In this document: piece after piece, positions 42,888 to 52,409 of the stretch
Layout of the letters: the number at the start of each line of letters is the position of its first letter
How positions within the stretch are numbered: position 1 is the first letter of the stretch
From: an uncultured Alphaproteobacteria bacterium
GTDB lineage: Bacteria > Pseudomonadota > Alphaproteobacteria > Rs-D84
Direction: 5' to 3'
NCBI GenBank assembly: GCA_944389265.1
Contig: CALXLS010000001.1
Span: 146,359 to 210,358 of the forward strand
Length of the DNA: 64,000 nucleotides
The notes under the pieces: generated by a model
The model's input: only the letters and a program-made list of their open reading frames with translations
Database searches by the model: none
Told to the model about the DNA's origin: nothing
Position numbers and translations under genes: made by a program

Positions 42888-43715
42888 TTATACCAAAATC
42901 TTTGCCATTCTTGCAAAAGTTTCTGGAGAAATCTCTTCTGCTCGTTCCGTTCCAGTAAGCCCAAAATTTTCCCATTCCACACCTGGAATTATACCACGTA
43001 CCATTTTTCTACGCTGTCCGAAAAGTTTTGCCGTTATTCGTCCAACAGATTCTATATCTTCTATTCTTTCTATCTTACCTTTATTTGGTATAACTTGTAC
43101 TACTGCACTTTGAACCTTGGGACGCGGTACAAACGCTGTGTTTGGTACATCAAACAAAATTTTTGCGTCTGCTACCAGTGCAGTCAAAACACCTAAACGC
43201 CCATATTGCGAGTCCCCTGTTTTTGCAACTATGCGCTGTGCAACCTCACGCTGAAACATTAATGTCATTGACTTTATATGTTCCCCCTTTGCAGCACGTA
43301 ATAACCAATTTATAAATAATTCTGTTCCAACATTATACGGTAAATTAGAACATATCGCATATTCACTGATGCCAAGTTTAGAAAAATCAACCTTTAATGC
43401 ATCTTCATAAATTACAGTTAATTTACCATCTGAACTATCAACTATTTTTGATAAAATCGGCTCTGTCGTTTTGTCTTTTTCTATCGCAATTACTTGCTTA
43501 GCCCCCGCTAATAATAGCGCACGAGTTAAACCTGCAGGCCCTGGTCCAACTTCTACAACAACTGTTTTTTCTATATCAGGAACACTTCTTGCAATACGCC
43601 CCGTTAAATTCAAATCAAATAAAAAATTCTGACCGAATTGTTTTTTCGGTTCTAACCCCGCTTCACGCATCATTTCTGATACAGGCGGTAAAGATTTTAT
43701 TTTTTCAATGCTCAT
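42888..43715 (-). CDS. rsmA: 16S rRNA dimethyladenosine transferase (RsmA/KsgA)
   Basis: A 275-residue SAM-dependent methyltransferase. KKQFGQNFLFD is the N-terminal signature, VVEVGPGPAGLTRALL the SAM-binding glycine-rich loop, and ICSNLPYNVGTELF the catalytic NLPY motif. It dimethylates two adjacent adenines near the 3' end of 16S rRNA late in 30S assembly. The start overlaps the stop of recR by 4 nt (ATGA), so translation is coupled. Confidence 0.95.
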   Translation of the reverse strand: MSIEKIKSLPPVSEMMREAGLEPKKQFGQNFLFDLNLTGRIARSVPDIEKTVVVEVGPGPAGLTRALLLAGAKQVIAIEKDKTTEPILSKIVDSSDGKLTVIYEDALKVDFSKLGISEYAICSNLPYNVGTELFINWLLRAAKGEHIKSMTLMFQREVAQRIVAKTGDSQYGRLGVLTALVADAKILFDVPNTAFVPRPKVQSAVVQVIPNKGKIERIEDIESVGRITAKLFGQRRKMVRGIIPGVEWENFGLTGTERAEEISPETFARMAKILV

Positions 43716-44311
43716 AAAGTCTTTCGCCCCCCAAACGCAAGCGTCAAAGTGCCATCATCCAAATAATCTAAATCTCCACCAAGCGGAACACCTGATGCAA
43801 GTTCAGAAAATTTAACCCCTGCATCTAAACCTATTACAGACATTATATAATGTTGCGTAGTTTTTCCTTCGACAGTGTTTGGTAAAGCAAATATAACTTC
43901 TGATACTTTTTCTGCCGTTATTCTTTCTGGTAATTTAGAAATATTTAGGTCTTCTGGTGTCATTCCTGCAATACCAGAAATTAAACCACCAATAATATGA
44001 TATCTGCCTTGAAACACTGCGGATTTTTCAAGTGTCCAAACATCTGATAAATCACGCACAACACAAATCTGACCGTTCGCACGTGACGCATCACGGCAAA
44101 ATTCACATACCCCAGTTTCAACATCCGTTAACACACCGCATACTGGGCATGGTCTTATTGATTCTGCGGCCTCTAATAAAGCATTTGCTAAATTTATTGC
44201 TTTACCAGTTTTATCCTGCAACAACGCCAAAACTATGCGCTGCGCCGCCCGCGACCCCAGTCGCGGTAATTTTGCAAACTGTTTTATAAGTTTTTCTATT
44301 TTCGAATTCAT
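43712..44311 (-). CDS. recR: recombination mediator RecR
   Basis: A 199-residue protein. An N-terminal helix-hairpin-helix region (LPRLGSRAAQRIVLALL) is followed by the Cys4 zinc finger CPVCGVLTDVETGVCEFC and a Toprim domain (ICVVRDLSDVWTLEKSAVFQG, then SGVPLGGDLDYLD). RecR works with RecF and RecO to load RecA on gapped DNA. It is translationally coupled to rsmA and lies 8 nt after the carboxypeptidase gene. Confidence 0.96.
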   Translation of the reverse strand: MNSKIEKLIKQFAKLPRLGSRAAQRIVLALLQDKTGKAINLANALLEAAESIRPCPVCGVLTDVETGVCEFCRDASRANGQICVVRDLSDVWTLEKSAVFQGRYHIIGGLISGIAGMTPEDLNISKLPERITAEKVSEVIFALPNTVEGKTTQHYIMSVIGLDAGVKFSELASGVPLGGDLDYLDDGTLTLAFGGRKTL

Positions 44312-44319
44312 AACCTAAC

Positions 44320-45519
44320 CTAGTGAAAAATATAACAATCTATACCCGCGTTTGTCGCCCTATTTTTTATATTCTGTGCAGAATTTTCTGACAAACCATT
44401 TGCGCGTACACGATACATACCATTAGGTGCACTTTCTATTACCGCGTTAACACCAATCTTATTTTTTACATTATTAACTTGTGCTTGCGCAGAACTGCGT
44501 GACGAAAATGCACCAAACTGAACACCTGCACTACCAGAAGAAGCCGCAATTCCACCAGAACTACTTTTATTATAATTCGTATTGCTTGCAACTGCACCTG
44601 TTGCAGCATTATACGCCGCACTAAAAGTTGGTGCACTGCTTGTAGAAGCAGGAACATTATAAGTTTTATATTCTACTTCTGTGCTTTGCGATGGTGCAGA
44701 ATAAGTTTGCGTAAAACCGTCTGCACTATTTACCATAGCAAAACCCTTATTCAACATCTGAGTAGATACATTTGCACGAATATCTTTATTTTCTGCACCT
44801 AAAACAACAGAAATTAAATGATGACCATCCCTTTTTGCCGTTGCAACCAATGAATATTTAGACTTATTTGTAAACCCTGTTTTCATACCGTCACAACCAG
44901 GATATGTACCAAGCAATCTATTGCCATTCGTATAAGTCTTGCCATTATATGTCCATGTCTTTATCCCAAAATACCCCCAATATTGTGGAAAATGTTTATA
45001 TATCGCCATAGATAACAACGCGATATCACGCGCAGTAGATAACTGGTCATCATTTGGCAGTCCAGAAGAATTTTCAAAATTCGTTCCAGACAACCCTATT
45101 TCATTTGCAACACGAGTCATTAAATCTGCAAAATTACCTTCCTTGCCACCCTTTAAATTTTCAGCCAAAACACGTGCAACATCATTTGCACTTAAAACAG
45201 TTAATGCCTTTATTGCGTCTTCCACTTTTATCTTACTGCCAGCAGCCAACCCAAGTTTAACAGGCGATGCAGATGCTGCAGATTGGGAAACAATTAAATA
45301 ATCATCCAAGTGCAAACGCCCATGTTCCAACGCATCAAATGTTAGATACAAAGTCATAATCTTGGTTAAACTTGCAGGATAATTTTGTACATTTGCATTT
45401 TCTTGATATAGCACACGACCAGAATCCATATCCGCCACCAACGCGGCCTTGTACTGCGCGCCAAAAGCAGGCAGCGCAAACGATAATGTTGCAAAGAAAA
45501 TCCCAACCAACCTTTTCAT
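44320..45519 (-). CDS. D-alanyl-D-alanine carboxypeptidase with C-terminal SPOR domain
   Basis: A 399-residue periplasmic protein; the ATG at 45519 starts a signal peptide ending AFGA. The penicillin-binding motifs are Ser50 in SLTK (SxxK), SAN at 110-112 and KTG at 213-215, typical of class C low-mass PBPs (DacA/DacC type). A Ser/Ala/Thr-rich linker leads to a SPOR domain (about residues 325-399, VQFGAFSSRSSAQAQV), which should direct the enzyme to septal peptidoglycan. The enzyme trims the terminal D-Ala from pentapeptides. DacA-SPOR fusions are common in alphaproteobacteria. It heads a group with recR and rsmA. Confidence 0.9.
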   Translation of the reverse strand: MKRLVGIFFATLSFALPAFGAQYKAALVADMDSGRVLYQENANVQNYPASLTKIMTLYLTFDALEHGRLHLDDYLIVSQSAASASPVKLGLAAGSKIKVEDAIKALTVLSANDVARVLAENLKGGKEGNFADLMTRVANEIGLSGTNFENSSGLPNDDQLSTARDIALLSMAIYKHFPQYWGYFGIKTWTYNGKTYTNGNRLLGTYPGCDGMKTGFTNKSKYSLVATAKRDGHHLISVVLGAENKDIRANVSTQMLNKGFAMVNSADGFTQTYSAPSQSTEVEYKTYNVPASTSSAPTFSAAYNAATGAVASNTNYNKSSSGGIAASSGSAGVQFGAFSSRSSAQAQVNNVKNKIGVNAVIESAPNGMYRVRANGLSENSAQNIKNRATNAGIDCYIFH

Positions 45520-45548
45520 TTCTATCAAAGATTTTAGTAAAAAAACAC

Positions 45549-45576
45549 AACGGCGGTCAATACTTTTCCCGCCGTT
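45549..45576 (-). terminator. intrinsic terminator after pyk
   Basis: AACGGCGG and CCGCCGTT around a 12-nt loop; on the minus strand GTGTTTTTTT follows. Confidence 0.75.
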
Positions 45577-45599
45577 ATATTATCTTATTTTTTATTTTA

Positions 45600-46970
45600 T
45601 TAATCTAATGTTCGTAAACTTATTCTATCTTCATCAACTATTACTAACTTACCCTCATTTACACCAAATTTTCTTGCAGAATTAAAAGCATCTTTCTTAG
45701 CGAACAGGTCTTCATCATAAATAGGAAATACCCCACGTGCTAAGCATAATTGATTTGCAATCAAACTTTCACGACAAACTGCAACAATTGGAATATCTGG
45801 CTTGCGGCAAGAAATCTGTGTTGCGATATCTGTATCACGCGCAAAAACAACTATTGCAGAGGCTTTGTTCAAATACGCCATTGATGCGACACTACGCGAC
45901 CAATCATTTTCTGGTACATTTTCTACACGTGACCAATCATAAGGATTTGCAATCGCATCACTATCTGCATATGACAAAATCTTCGTCATAGTTTCAATTA
46001 CATTTACAGGATTTATACCTATTGTCGTTTCTTCTGATGTCATTGTAGAATCCGCACGCAAATAAGCGGTATTCGCAACGTCAGTTATTTCTGCACGTGT
46101 TGGGAATTCACTATTTACCATAGTCCCCAGCATTTGTGTTGCCATGATAACAGGTTTATTCATCTTGCGACATTCACGAATTATGTGACGAGAAATCGCA
46201 GGCAACTTTTCAAAAGGAACTTCTACTGCCAAATCACCACGTGCAATCATAATACCATCTGCAACCGCCGCTATTTCTGTTATTCTTTCAACAGCATTTG
46301 GACGTTCTATCTTTGCAATTATCTTTACAGGGTGCGAAGTACGCGCAACGATGAAATCGCGAACTTCTGCAATATCTTCTGGTTTCTGAACAAATGAGAT
46401 TGCAACCCAATCTGGATTCTTGGTTAATGCATATTCCAAATCTTTTCTATCTTTTTCTGTTAAAACAGATGTTGCAATTTCTGTATCAGGTAAATTAAAA
46501 CCACGTCTTGACCAAATTTCTGTTCCACGCAAAACAGTTGCTTCTACTTTACCGCTTTCAACAGAATCTACTTTCATTTCTATTTTTCCATCATTTAGTA
46601 AGATTCTGTCACCTACTTTTAACGAACCTAAAACATCTGAATCTGGCAACTGAACACGTGTTGAATTACCTGGTGTAGAATCTGAATCAAAAGTAAATTT
46701 TTGACCTATGGTTAAAGGATATTTATCTTCTGTTTCAAAGTTTCCAATACGATGTTTAGGCCCCTGCAAATCTATAACAATAGCAACAGGCGTATTTAAT
46801 TCAGCAGATATTTCACGTATCAAATCAATCTTTTTACCCTGAACATCACCTGTATCATGACTGAAATTCAAGCGGCACATATTTACACCTGCCTGGATCA
46901 TCTTTGACAAAGTTTCTTTATCTTCACATTTTGGTCCGATGGACGCTGTAATTTTTGTAAATTTATTCAT
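45600..46970 (-). CDS. pyk: pyruvate kinase
   Basis: A 456-residue protein. KITASIGPKCEDKETLSKMI is the N-terminal signature, VKIIAKIERPNAVERI carries the catalytic Lys, and GIMIARGDLAVEVPFEKLP is the active-site loop. It makes pyruvate and ATP from PEP and ADP. The segment normally reading MLSGETA is here MTSEETT (near 46030), a clear departure, and the C-terminal regulatory domain is short. It is still probably an active kinase because the catalytic residues are kept. Monocistronic with its own terminator. Confidence 0.92.
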   Translation of the reverse strand: MNKFTKITASIGPKCEDKETLSKMIQAGVNMCRLNFSHDTGDVQGKKIDLIREISAELNTPVAIVIDLQGPKHRIGNFETEDKYPLTIGQKFTFDSDSTPGNSTRVQLPDSDVLGSLKVGDRILLNDGKIEMKVDSVESGKVEATVLRGTEIWSRRGFNLPDTEIATSVLTEKDRKDLEYALTKNPDWVAISFVQKPEDIAEVRDFIVARTSHPVKIIAKIERPNAVERITEIAAVADGIMIARGDLAVEVPFEKLPAISRHIIRECRKMNKPVIMATQMLGTMVNSEFPTRAEITDVANTAYLRADSTMTSEETTIGINPVNVIETMTKILSYADSDAIANPYDWSRVENVPENDWSRSVASMAYLNKASAIVVFARDTDIATQISCRKPDIPIVAVCRESLIANQLCLARGVFPIYDEDLFAKKDAFNSARKFGVNEGKLVIVDEDRISLRTLD

Positions 46971-47061
46971 TTTTTCCTACTTATTTTCTAACTTTGTTTT
47001 TCTTGATTTTTGCGATTTATTGTATATCATAAGGTTCAGTAAAAGACAAGGGGAAATCTGC

Positions 47062-47310
47062 ATGAAAGAAGCAAATCACGGCGCAATTGATAATCAGCAA
47101 TTGCTTAGCATAATTGAACGTATTGAAAAATTAAACGAAGAAACTGCGGCAATTGCAGCAGACATCAAAGAAATTTACAGCGAAGCAAAATCTGCTGGTT
47201 TTGATCCAAAATATATTCGCCAGATGATACGTCTGCGCAAGATGGATCCAGACGAATTGGATGAAGCAGACGAATTAACACAAATGTATAGAACTGCTTT
47301 AGGTTTGTAA
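47062..47310 (+). CDS. gapR: GapR-family nucleoid-associated protein (DUF2312)
   Basis: An 82-residue helical protein. LSIIERIEKLNEETAAIAAD, then IKEIYSEAKSAGFDPKYIRQ, match the DUF2312 family. In Caulobacter, GapR binds overtwisted AT-rich DNA ahead of replication forks and polymerases. The family is nearly restricted to alphaproteobacteria, so it is a useful taxonomic marker here. The ATG at 47062 has AAGGGGAAA upstream. Its stop codon overlaps the start of the next gene by one base. Confidence 0.92.
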   Translation: MKEANHGAIDNQQLLSIIERIEKLNEETAAIAADIKEIYSEAKSAGFDPKYIRQMIRLRKMDPDELDEADELTQMYRTALGL

Positions 47311-47624
47311 TGAAAAGATTTACAAAAACTATTGAAGATTTTAACTGCGCCCACTGTGGCGCAGTTGTTCATGGTAACGGTTATACAAACCATTGCCCTA
47401 AATGCTTGTGGTCGCGTCATGTCGACGATAATCCTGGTGACAGGGCTTCAAATTGCGGTGGAATGATGCGCCCTATTTCCATAGAAAAAAGTGGCGAGTC
47501 TTTCATAATTACTCACAAATGCGAAATATGCGGTAAAGAAAAGCGTCAACGTACTTCTGATGAAGACGACATTGACGCAATAATAAAACTTACCGCAAAT
47601 TCAGATTTTATTTTCGGCAAATAA
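47310..47624 (+). CDS. RNHCP-domain zinc-binding protein
   Basis: A 104-residue protein with FNCAHCGAVV, TNHCPKCLWSRHVDDNPGDR and THKCEICGKEK. These are the paired CxxC knuckles and the (R/T)NHCPxCLxSxHVD signature of the RNHCP family, whose function is unknown. The Cys pairs probably bind one or two zinc ions. The start overlaps the gapR stop (TAATG), so the two are translationally coupled. Confidence 0.88.
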   Translation: MKRFTKTIEDFNCAHCGAVVHGNGYTNHCPKCLWSRHVDDNPGDRASNCGGMMRPISIEKSGESFIITHKCEICGKEKRQRTSDEDDIDAIIKLTANSDFIFGK

Positions 47625-47625
47625 T

Positions 47626-49194
47626 TTACTTCTTAGCAGCCGCTGCTATAAAAGCGTTAAACATCGGATGCCCTGTAAAAGGACTGGATTGAAATTCAGG
47701 ATGAAATTGACCTGCCATAAAGAATGGATGGTCTTTCAACTCTATTATCTCGGGCAATCTGCCGTCGGGACTGCGACCAGATATTACCATACCCTTTTGC
47801 GCAAATTTTTCTTCCCAAGATATATCCATCTCGTACCGATGTCTGTGACGTTCTGATATCTGTTCCTTCCCGTATACCTTTTCAGCCAAAGTACCTGATT
47901 TTATTATACAAGGGTACGCCCCCAGTCGAAGCGTTCCGCCCATATTCTCAGAATCATGGTCTGTCATTATATTTATAACTGGTGTACAATTTTTTGAAAA
48001 CTCTGTTGAATCCGCATCAGAAATGCCTAAGACATTTCGTGCAAATTCTATTACTGCGACCTGCATACCTAAACATATTCCCATATAAGGTATTTTGTTT
48101 TCACGCGCATAACCTGCTGCCGCAATCTTTCCACTGACACCGCGCGTACCAAAACCACCAGGTACTAAAATCCCGTCAAGCCCCGCGCCTTGCTCTGCCG
48201 AAAAATCTTCCGCATTTATTTTCTTTAATTTTACATGCACGTTATTCTGAATACCCGCATGAAACAGCGCCTCATTTAAAGACTTATAAGCATCAGGAAC
48301 ATCAAAATATTTTCCAACAATACCTATCTTTACTTCTGGTAAGTCCGCAGATAAATACCGTTCTATCTTTTGAAACTTATCCATATTACCTGTTGCAGGT
48401 GGTAAATCAAAATGCTCGGCAATAATATCAAATACATGCTGCGCATCATACGCCAAAGGTATCTTATATATATTATCAACATCCATACCACTTATTACAT
48501 TCTTGGCCGGTAAATTACAGAACATACCTATCTTTGCTCTTTCTTCCGCTGACAACATTCTGGGGGTACGCACTATCAACATATCTGCCTGAATACCATT
48601 TTCTAATAATTCACGTACAGACATCTGGGTCGGTTTCGTCTTTAATTCACCGCTTTTTTCTAAATAAGGCGCCAAGGTCAAATGCACAAACATTACATTC
48701 TTTCGACCGACATCGTTTGCAAACTGACGAATGGATTCTAAAAATATCTTGCCTTCGATATCCCCAACCGTTCCGCCTATTTCACATACAACAAAGTCCG
48801 TGCCAGTCGGAGCACTTAAATATTCTTTTATCTTATTACTTACATGCGGTATCATCTGAACTGTCGCCCCAAGATAATCCCCGTGACGCTCTGCATTTAA
48901 AACATCCCAATATATTCGACCACCTGATACAGAATCATTTCTTGATAATCTTATTCCTAAAAATCTTTCGTAATACCCAAGGTCTAAATCCGTTTCAAAA
49001 CCGTCATTGGTTACATAAACTTCACCATGCTGAAAAGGTGACATAGTGCCCGGGTCTATATTCAAATAAGGATCAAACTTTCGCGCATGAACCGTATAAC
49101 CACGCGATTGAAGAAGGGCGCCACAACTTGCCGCCGCGACGCCCTTGCCTAAACTCGATACAACACCACCGGTGATAAAAATATACTTCGCCAT
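47626..49194 (-). CDS. pyrG: CTP synthase
   Basis: A 522-residue enzyme starting at MAKYIFITGGVVSSLGKG (ATG at 49194, AAGGAGG upstream). The N-terminal synthase domain has the P-loop-like GGVVSSLGKGVAAAS and KFDPYLNIDPGTMSPFQHGE. The C-terminal class I glutamine amidotransferase has the catalytic Cys in MGICLGMQVAVIEFARN, and the His and Glu in GQFHPEFQS. It converts UTP to CTP with glutamine. It overlaps nothing but is convergent with the RNHCP gene, 1 nt apart. Confidence 0.97.
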   Translation of the reverse strand: MAKYIFITGGVVSSLGKGVAAASCGALLQSRGYTVHARKFDPYLNIDPGTMSPFQHGEVYVTNDGFETDLDLGYYERFLGIRLSRNDSVSGGRIYWDVLNAERHGDYLGATVQMIPHVSNKIKEYLSAPTGTDFVVCEIGGTVGDIEGKIFLESIRQFANDVGRKNVMFVHLTLAPYLEKSGELKTKPTQMSVRELLENGIQADMLIVRTPRMLSAEERAKIGMFCNLPAKNVISGMDVDNIYKIPLAYDAQHVFDIIAEHFDLPPATGNMDKFQKIERYLSADLPEVKIGIVGKYFDVPDAYKSLNEALFHAGIQNNVHVKLKKINAEDFSAEQGAGLDGILVPGGFGTRGVSGKIAAAGYARENKIPYMGICLGMQVAVIEFARNVLGISDADSTEFSKNCTPVINIMTDHDSENMGGTLRLGAYPCIIKSGTLAEKVYGKEQISERHRHRYEMDISWEEKFAQKGMVISGRSPDGRLPEIIELKDHPFFMAGQFHPEFQSSPFTGHPMFNAFIAAAAKK

Positions 49195-49273
49195 AAGAAC
49201 CTCCTTCTTATGGACTTCTATCATACGAAATTTTTCGTTGCCTGACAATAAAATAAATTCCTATACTTTCTGT

Positions 49274-51211
49274 ATGCAAGAATTCTGGCAAAATCAATCA
49301 TTTAATATGTTCCTGTGGGTACCGTTCTTAATCGCGTTCGGTGCAGGTCTTTATTTCAACCTGCCCACAGAACCCAATTTATGTTTTACAACAATTGGTT
49401 TGATTCTTTCAGTTGCAACTTTATTTATAACTAAAAGAATCTTTTTACGTGCTATATTCTTATTCATATTTGGTCTGTGTTACGCATCTATATTTACTCA
49501 TGTTATCGATACACCTCAACTACCTAGAAATTTACACGACATCGAAGTCACAGGTACAGTCGAAAAGATAGACTATACCGATGACAAATCCAGAATTTAT
49601 ATAAAGACCAATGCCACAGAAATAAATGCAGATAGCAATAAAACTACTATTATCAGAGTTTCTGCAAAACCAGAACTAACATTGCCCGACATAGGTGATA
49701 CGATAAAAGCAAATGTCGGTCTATTTAGACCGTCTGGTCCAGACGCACCGGGAACTTTTGATTATGCACGTTGGGCTTATTTTAACCATCTGTCAGCAAC
49801 AGGTTATATCAATAATTACGAAACTTTATTTTCATCAAAAGAAAGCAGCATAAGCAAATTACGTGACCACCTACATAAAACTTCTAAGTCTTTCTTAGCA
49901 GATACACTTGTTCTTGGTTATAAAAGCGCAGTTCCAGAGACAGATAATAAAATATGGACCGCAACTGGTGTCGGTCATGTGTGGTCTATTAGTGGATTTC
50001 ATATCACTCTGGTTTCTGGTTGGTTATTTGCTATCTTCTATTTTATATTTCGTGCAATTGCACCTATTACTAAACGCGTTCCAGCAAGAATACCTGCACT
50101 CGTCTTCGCTTGGGCAGGATTATTACTTTATCTTTTCTTATCAGGCGTAGATGTTGCAACCGTTCGCGCGTTCTTGATGACGACGCTTATATTTGCTGCA
50201 TTCATATTTGGAAGAAACGCAATTTCTATGCGGAATATTTGTGTTGCTTTCTGCGCTATATTCCTTATGAATCCACACTATGTAATGCAACCTGGTTTTC
50301 AATTATCTTTCGCAGCTATATTCGGACTTGTTTGGTTATGGAACGATGTAAAACCTAAAATACCGAATAATAAAATTTTAAAGATTTTATATACAGCAAC
50401 CTTAACATCCATAGTTGCAACTGTATTTACTGCACCTTTTGTAATTGCTCACTTTTACAGTCTTCCTATTTATGGATTGCTTGGTAATTTAATCCTGCTA
50501 CCTATATTTTCTGTCGCTATTATGCCACTTGTTATTCTTGGTACTTTAACATCAGGTTTTGGTTGGAATCTACCTTTAAACCTTGCAGAATCCATTTATA
50601 ATTTTACTTTGGACATTGGTACAAAAATTGCCGAACTTCCTTACTCTACACTCACCCTGCCTCATATTTCAAATCTTGCACTTATGCTTTTCATAACTGG
50701 CTTTATGTGTTTGATATTCATCAGACCTGTAAAAATTAAACTTAACTATATCTTATTTTCTATTCTGACGCTCGCAGGAATTTCTGTTGTCGCACTTACA
50801 CCAAAACCTATATTCTATGCAACAAAAGACCATGAGTTAGTTGCTTTTGTAAATAATGGAAAATTAGAATTTAATAAATCACGCGCTTCTAATCACTATT
50901 TTACTTTTGATACATGGAAGCAGTTAAATGGTGAAGCAACAGGTACACCTAACAAACGTTGCAAGCACGACAAAGGTTTATATTTATATAAAACAGAAAA
51001 TTTCAATTTGGCTTACATGCAAAAATTTGTACCACTACAAAAGCATATCGCCAAACTATGTAATGATGATAACATAGACTATATTGTTTCTTACTTTTAT
51101 ATTGATGCACCAAAGTGCAATCATAAAATTTTACGTGACGGCTTTGTTATTTATAAATCTGGTAAAGTCAGTTATACAACAACTAATCGTCCGTGGCATA
51201 ATCCGCACTAA
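49274..51211 (+). CDS. comEC: ComEC/Rec2-family DNA uptake channel, without MBL domain
   Basis: A 645-residue polytopic membrane protein, starting at the ATG at 49274. The soluble N-terminal DUF4131/OB-like part (about residues 85-200, with VTGTVEKIDYTDDKSRIYIK) is followed by the Competence domain: GVGHVWSISGFHITLVSG, LSGVDVATVRAFLMTTLI and MQPGFQLSFAAIFG. ComEC imports single-stranded DNA across the inner membrane. The C-terminal metallo-beta-lactamase nuclease domain of longer ComECs is missing; instead there is a 130-residue tail with four Cys (CKHD, LCND, PKCNHK). Its last 29 bases overlap truA on the other strand. Confidence 0.88.
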   Translation: MQEFWQNQSFNMFLWVPFLIAFGAGLYFNLPTEPNLCFTTIGLILSVATLFITKRIFLRAIFLFIFGLCYASIFTHVIDTPQLPRNLHDIEVTGTVEKIDYTDDKSRIYIKTNATEINADSNKTTIIRVSAKPELTLPDIGDTIKANVGLFRPSGPDAPGTFDYARWAYFNHLSATGYINNYETLFSSKESSISKLRDHLHKTSKSFLADTLVLGYKSAVPETDNKIWTATGVGHVWSISGFHITLVSGWLFAIFYFIFRAIAPITKRVPARIPALVFAWAGLLLYLFLSGVDVATVRAFLMTTLIFAAFIFGRNAISMRNICVAFCAIFLMNPHYVMQPGFQLSFAAIFGLVWLWNDVKPKIPNNKILKILYTATLTSIVATVFTAPFVIAHFYSLPIYGLLGNLILLPIFSVAIMPLVILGTLTSGFGWNLPLNLAESIYNFTLDIGTKIAELPYSTLTLPHISNLALMLFITGFMCLIFIRPVKIKLNYILFSILTLAGISVVALTPKPIFYATKDHELVAFVNNGKLEFNKSRASNHYFTFDTWKQLNGEATGTPNKRCKHDKGLYLYKTENFNLAYMQKFVPLQKHIAKLCNDDNIDYIVSYFYIDAPKCNHKILRDGFVIYKSGKVSYTTTNRPWHNPH

Positions 51212-51926
51212 CGAAAAATAATCCAGCGGCGGGCGCAGTAGGTCCTGCTGCACTACGATTTTTTGCAGCAAAAATTTCATCTATGTCGTATGGTTTTCCA
51301 AGTCCGATTTCTACCAAAGTTCCGACCATATTTCTAACCTGATGATGTAAAAAAGACCGCGCAGAAAATTCAAATTCTATCATGTCGCCATGCTTAGTTA
51401 TTTTGCATAAATCCAAAGTCTTTATCGGGCTTTTAGCCTGACATTCTGCTGCACGAAAACTTGTAAAATCATGATTACCAATTAACTTTTCAGCAGCATT
51501 ACGCATCGCGCGCATATTTAATTTTCTTGGCACCCACCACACGCGTTTTTTATCCAGCACTGCAGGCGCAGAACGATTTAAAACATAGTACTTATAATTA
51601 CGACGAATACATGAAAAACGTGCATTAAAATCATCCGATACCTTTTCACATTTAAGCACGCTTACTGGCTTATCTGTTAAATAAAAGTTCATAGCACGCA
51701 TAACTGTTTCAGGGGTCACGTCAGAATCTAAATCAAAATGCGCAACCATTGCAAACGCATGTACACCAGCATCTGTTCTGCCTGCAGCAACAACATCTGG
51801 ACGCGCGCTACAAAACTTTTCTATAGCGTCTTTTAACAAAGACTGAACAGAATCACCCTGGCGGTTTTCTTGCCAACCAATCAAATCTGTTCCGTCGTAT
51901 TCAAGAGTTATTTTATATCTACTCAT
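51183..51926 (-). CDS. truA: tRNA pseudouridine(38-40) synthase TruA
   Basis: A 247-residue enzyme. YDGTDLIGWQENRQGDSVQS, then AAGRTDAGVHAFAMVAHFDL with the catalytic Asp, and FLHHQVRNMVGTLVEIGLG are the TruA signatures. It modifies positions 38-40 of the anticodon arm in many tRNAs. It is the last gene of the def-fmt-X-Y-truA operon, 6 nt after the 82-residue Cys-rich protein, and overlaps comEC tail to tail. Confidence 0.96.
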   Translation of the reverse strand: MSRYKITLEYDGTDLIGWQENRQGDSVQSLLKDAIEKFCSARPDVVAAGRTDAGVHAFAMVAHFDLDSDVTPETVMRAMNFYLTDKPVSVLKCEKVSDDFNARFSCIRRNYKYYVLNRSAPAVLDKKRVWWVPRKLNMRAMRNAAEKLIGNHDFTSFRAAECQAKSPIKTLDLCKITKHGDMIEFEFSARSFLHHQVRNMVGTLVEIGLGKPYDIDEIFAAKNRSAAGPTAPAAGLFFVSADYATDD

Positions 51927-51932
51927 TACAAT

Positions 51933-52181
51933 TTATCTAGTTTTGTAATTCATACAATTTTGACATTTTAATTTTTCTACACTCAATTTATCTAATAACA
52001 AAGCATAATTTTTACAATATTGGCAATCTAAACCCATACAGCCCAAACAACCACATTTTCCATAATCATTATATTCTGAAATACAGACATGCGCACCGAA
52101 AAAACCGCAATATTTTTTCTCTTCGCTTTCTGGTTTTCTAGAACAACTTTTATTTAAATTATCACACGAATTTTGCACCAT
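51933..52181 (-). CDS. small Cys-rich protein, unknown (X2)
   Basis: An 82-residue protein with 11 Cys and no signal peptide. The cluster KCGCLGCMGLDCQYCKNY and the C-terminal CQNC suggest two metal sites (zinc or Fe-S), with a helix ALLLDKLSVEKL between them. I recognise no family. AAAGGTGAT lies before the ATG, and the stop is 6 nt before truA, so it is a true operon member rather than a chance frame. Confidence 0.6.
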   Translation of the reverse strand: MVQNSCDNLNKSCSRKPESEEKKYCGFFGAHVCISEYNDYGKCGCLGCMGLDCQYCKNYALLLDKLSVEKLKCQNCMNYKTR

Positions 52182-52197
52182 TTATATCACCTTTTTA

Positions 52198-52401
52198 TTA
52201 ACGAGTTTTCTGATTAGTTTCATATTTTTTATCAAAAACAAACTTTTCACAAGTTCCATCAAAACTTACAGTTTCTGGACCAAATAAAATAATTTTTAAT
52301 AAATTTCCCTGCCAACATACATAATGTCTACCATAAGCAGTACAATTTATACAATATTTACACCAATGCGGTGGATATGATATTTTTTCTTTTTTTGACA
52401 T
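52198..52401 (-). CDS. small Cys-rich protein, unknown (X1)
   Basis: A 67-residue protein with HWCKYCINCTAYGRHYVCWQG and a fifth Cys in GTCEKF, a likely zinc-binding pattern of CxxCxxC plus CxxH-type residues. GAGGT precedes the ATG, 8 nt after the fmt stop. It has the same general design as its neighbour at 51933 (a cluster at one end, a helical part at the other), but the two are not clearly homologous. Function unknown. Confidence 0.58.
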   Translation of the reverse strand: MSKKEKISYPPHWCKYCINCTAYGRHYVCWQGNLLKIILFGPETVSFDGTCEKFVFDKKYETNQKTR

Positions 52402-52409
52402 TTTAACCT

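Noticed and set aside
49274..51211. comEC as a truncated gene because the MBL domain is missing
   Set aside because: Shorter ComEC proteins without this domain occur in alphaproteobacteria, and the stop is followed by an ordered operon boundary.
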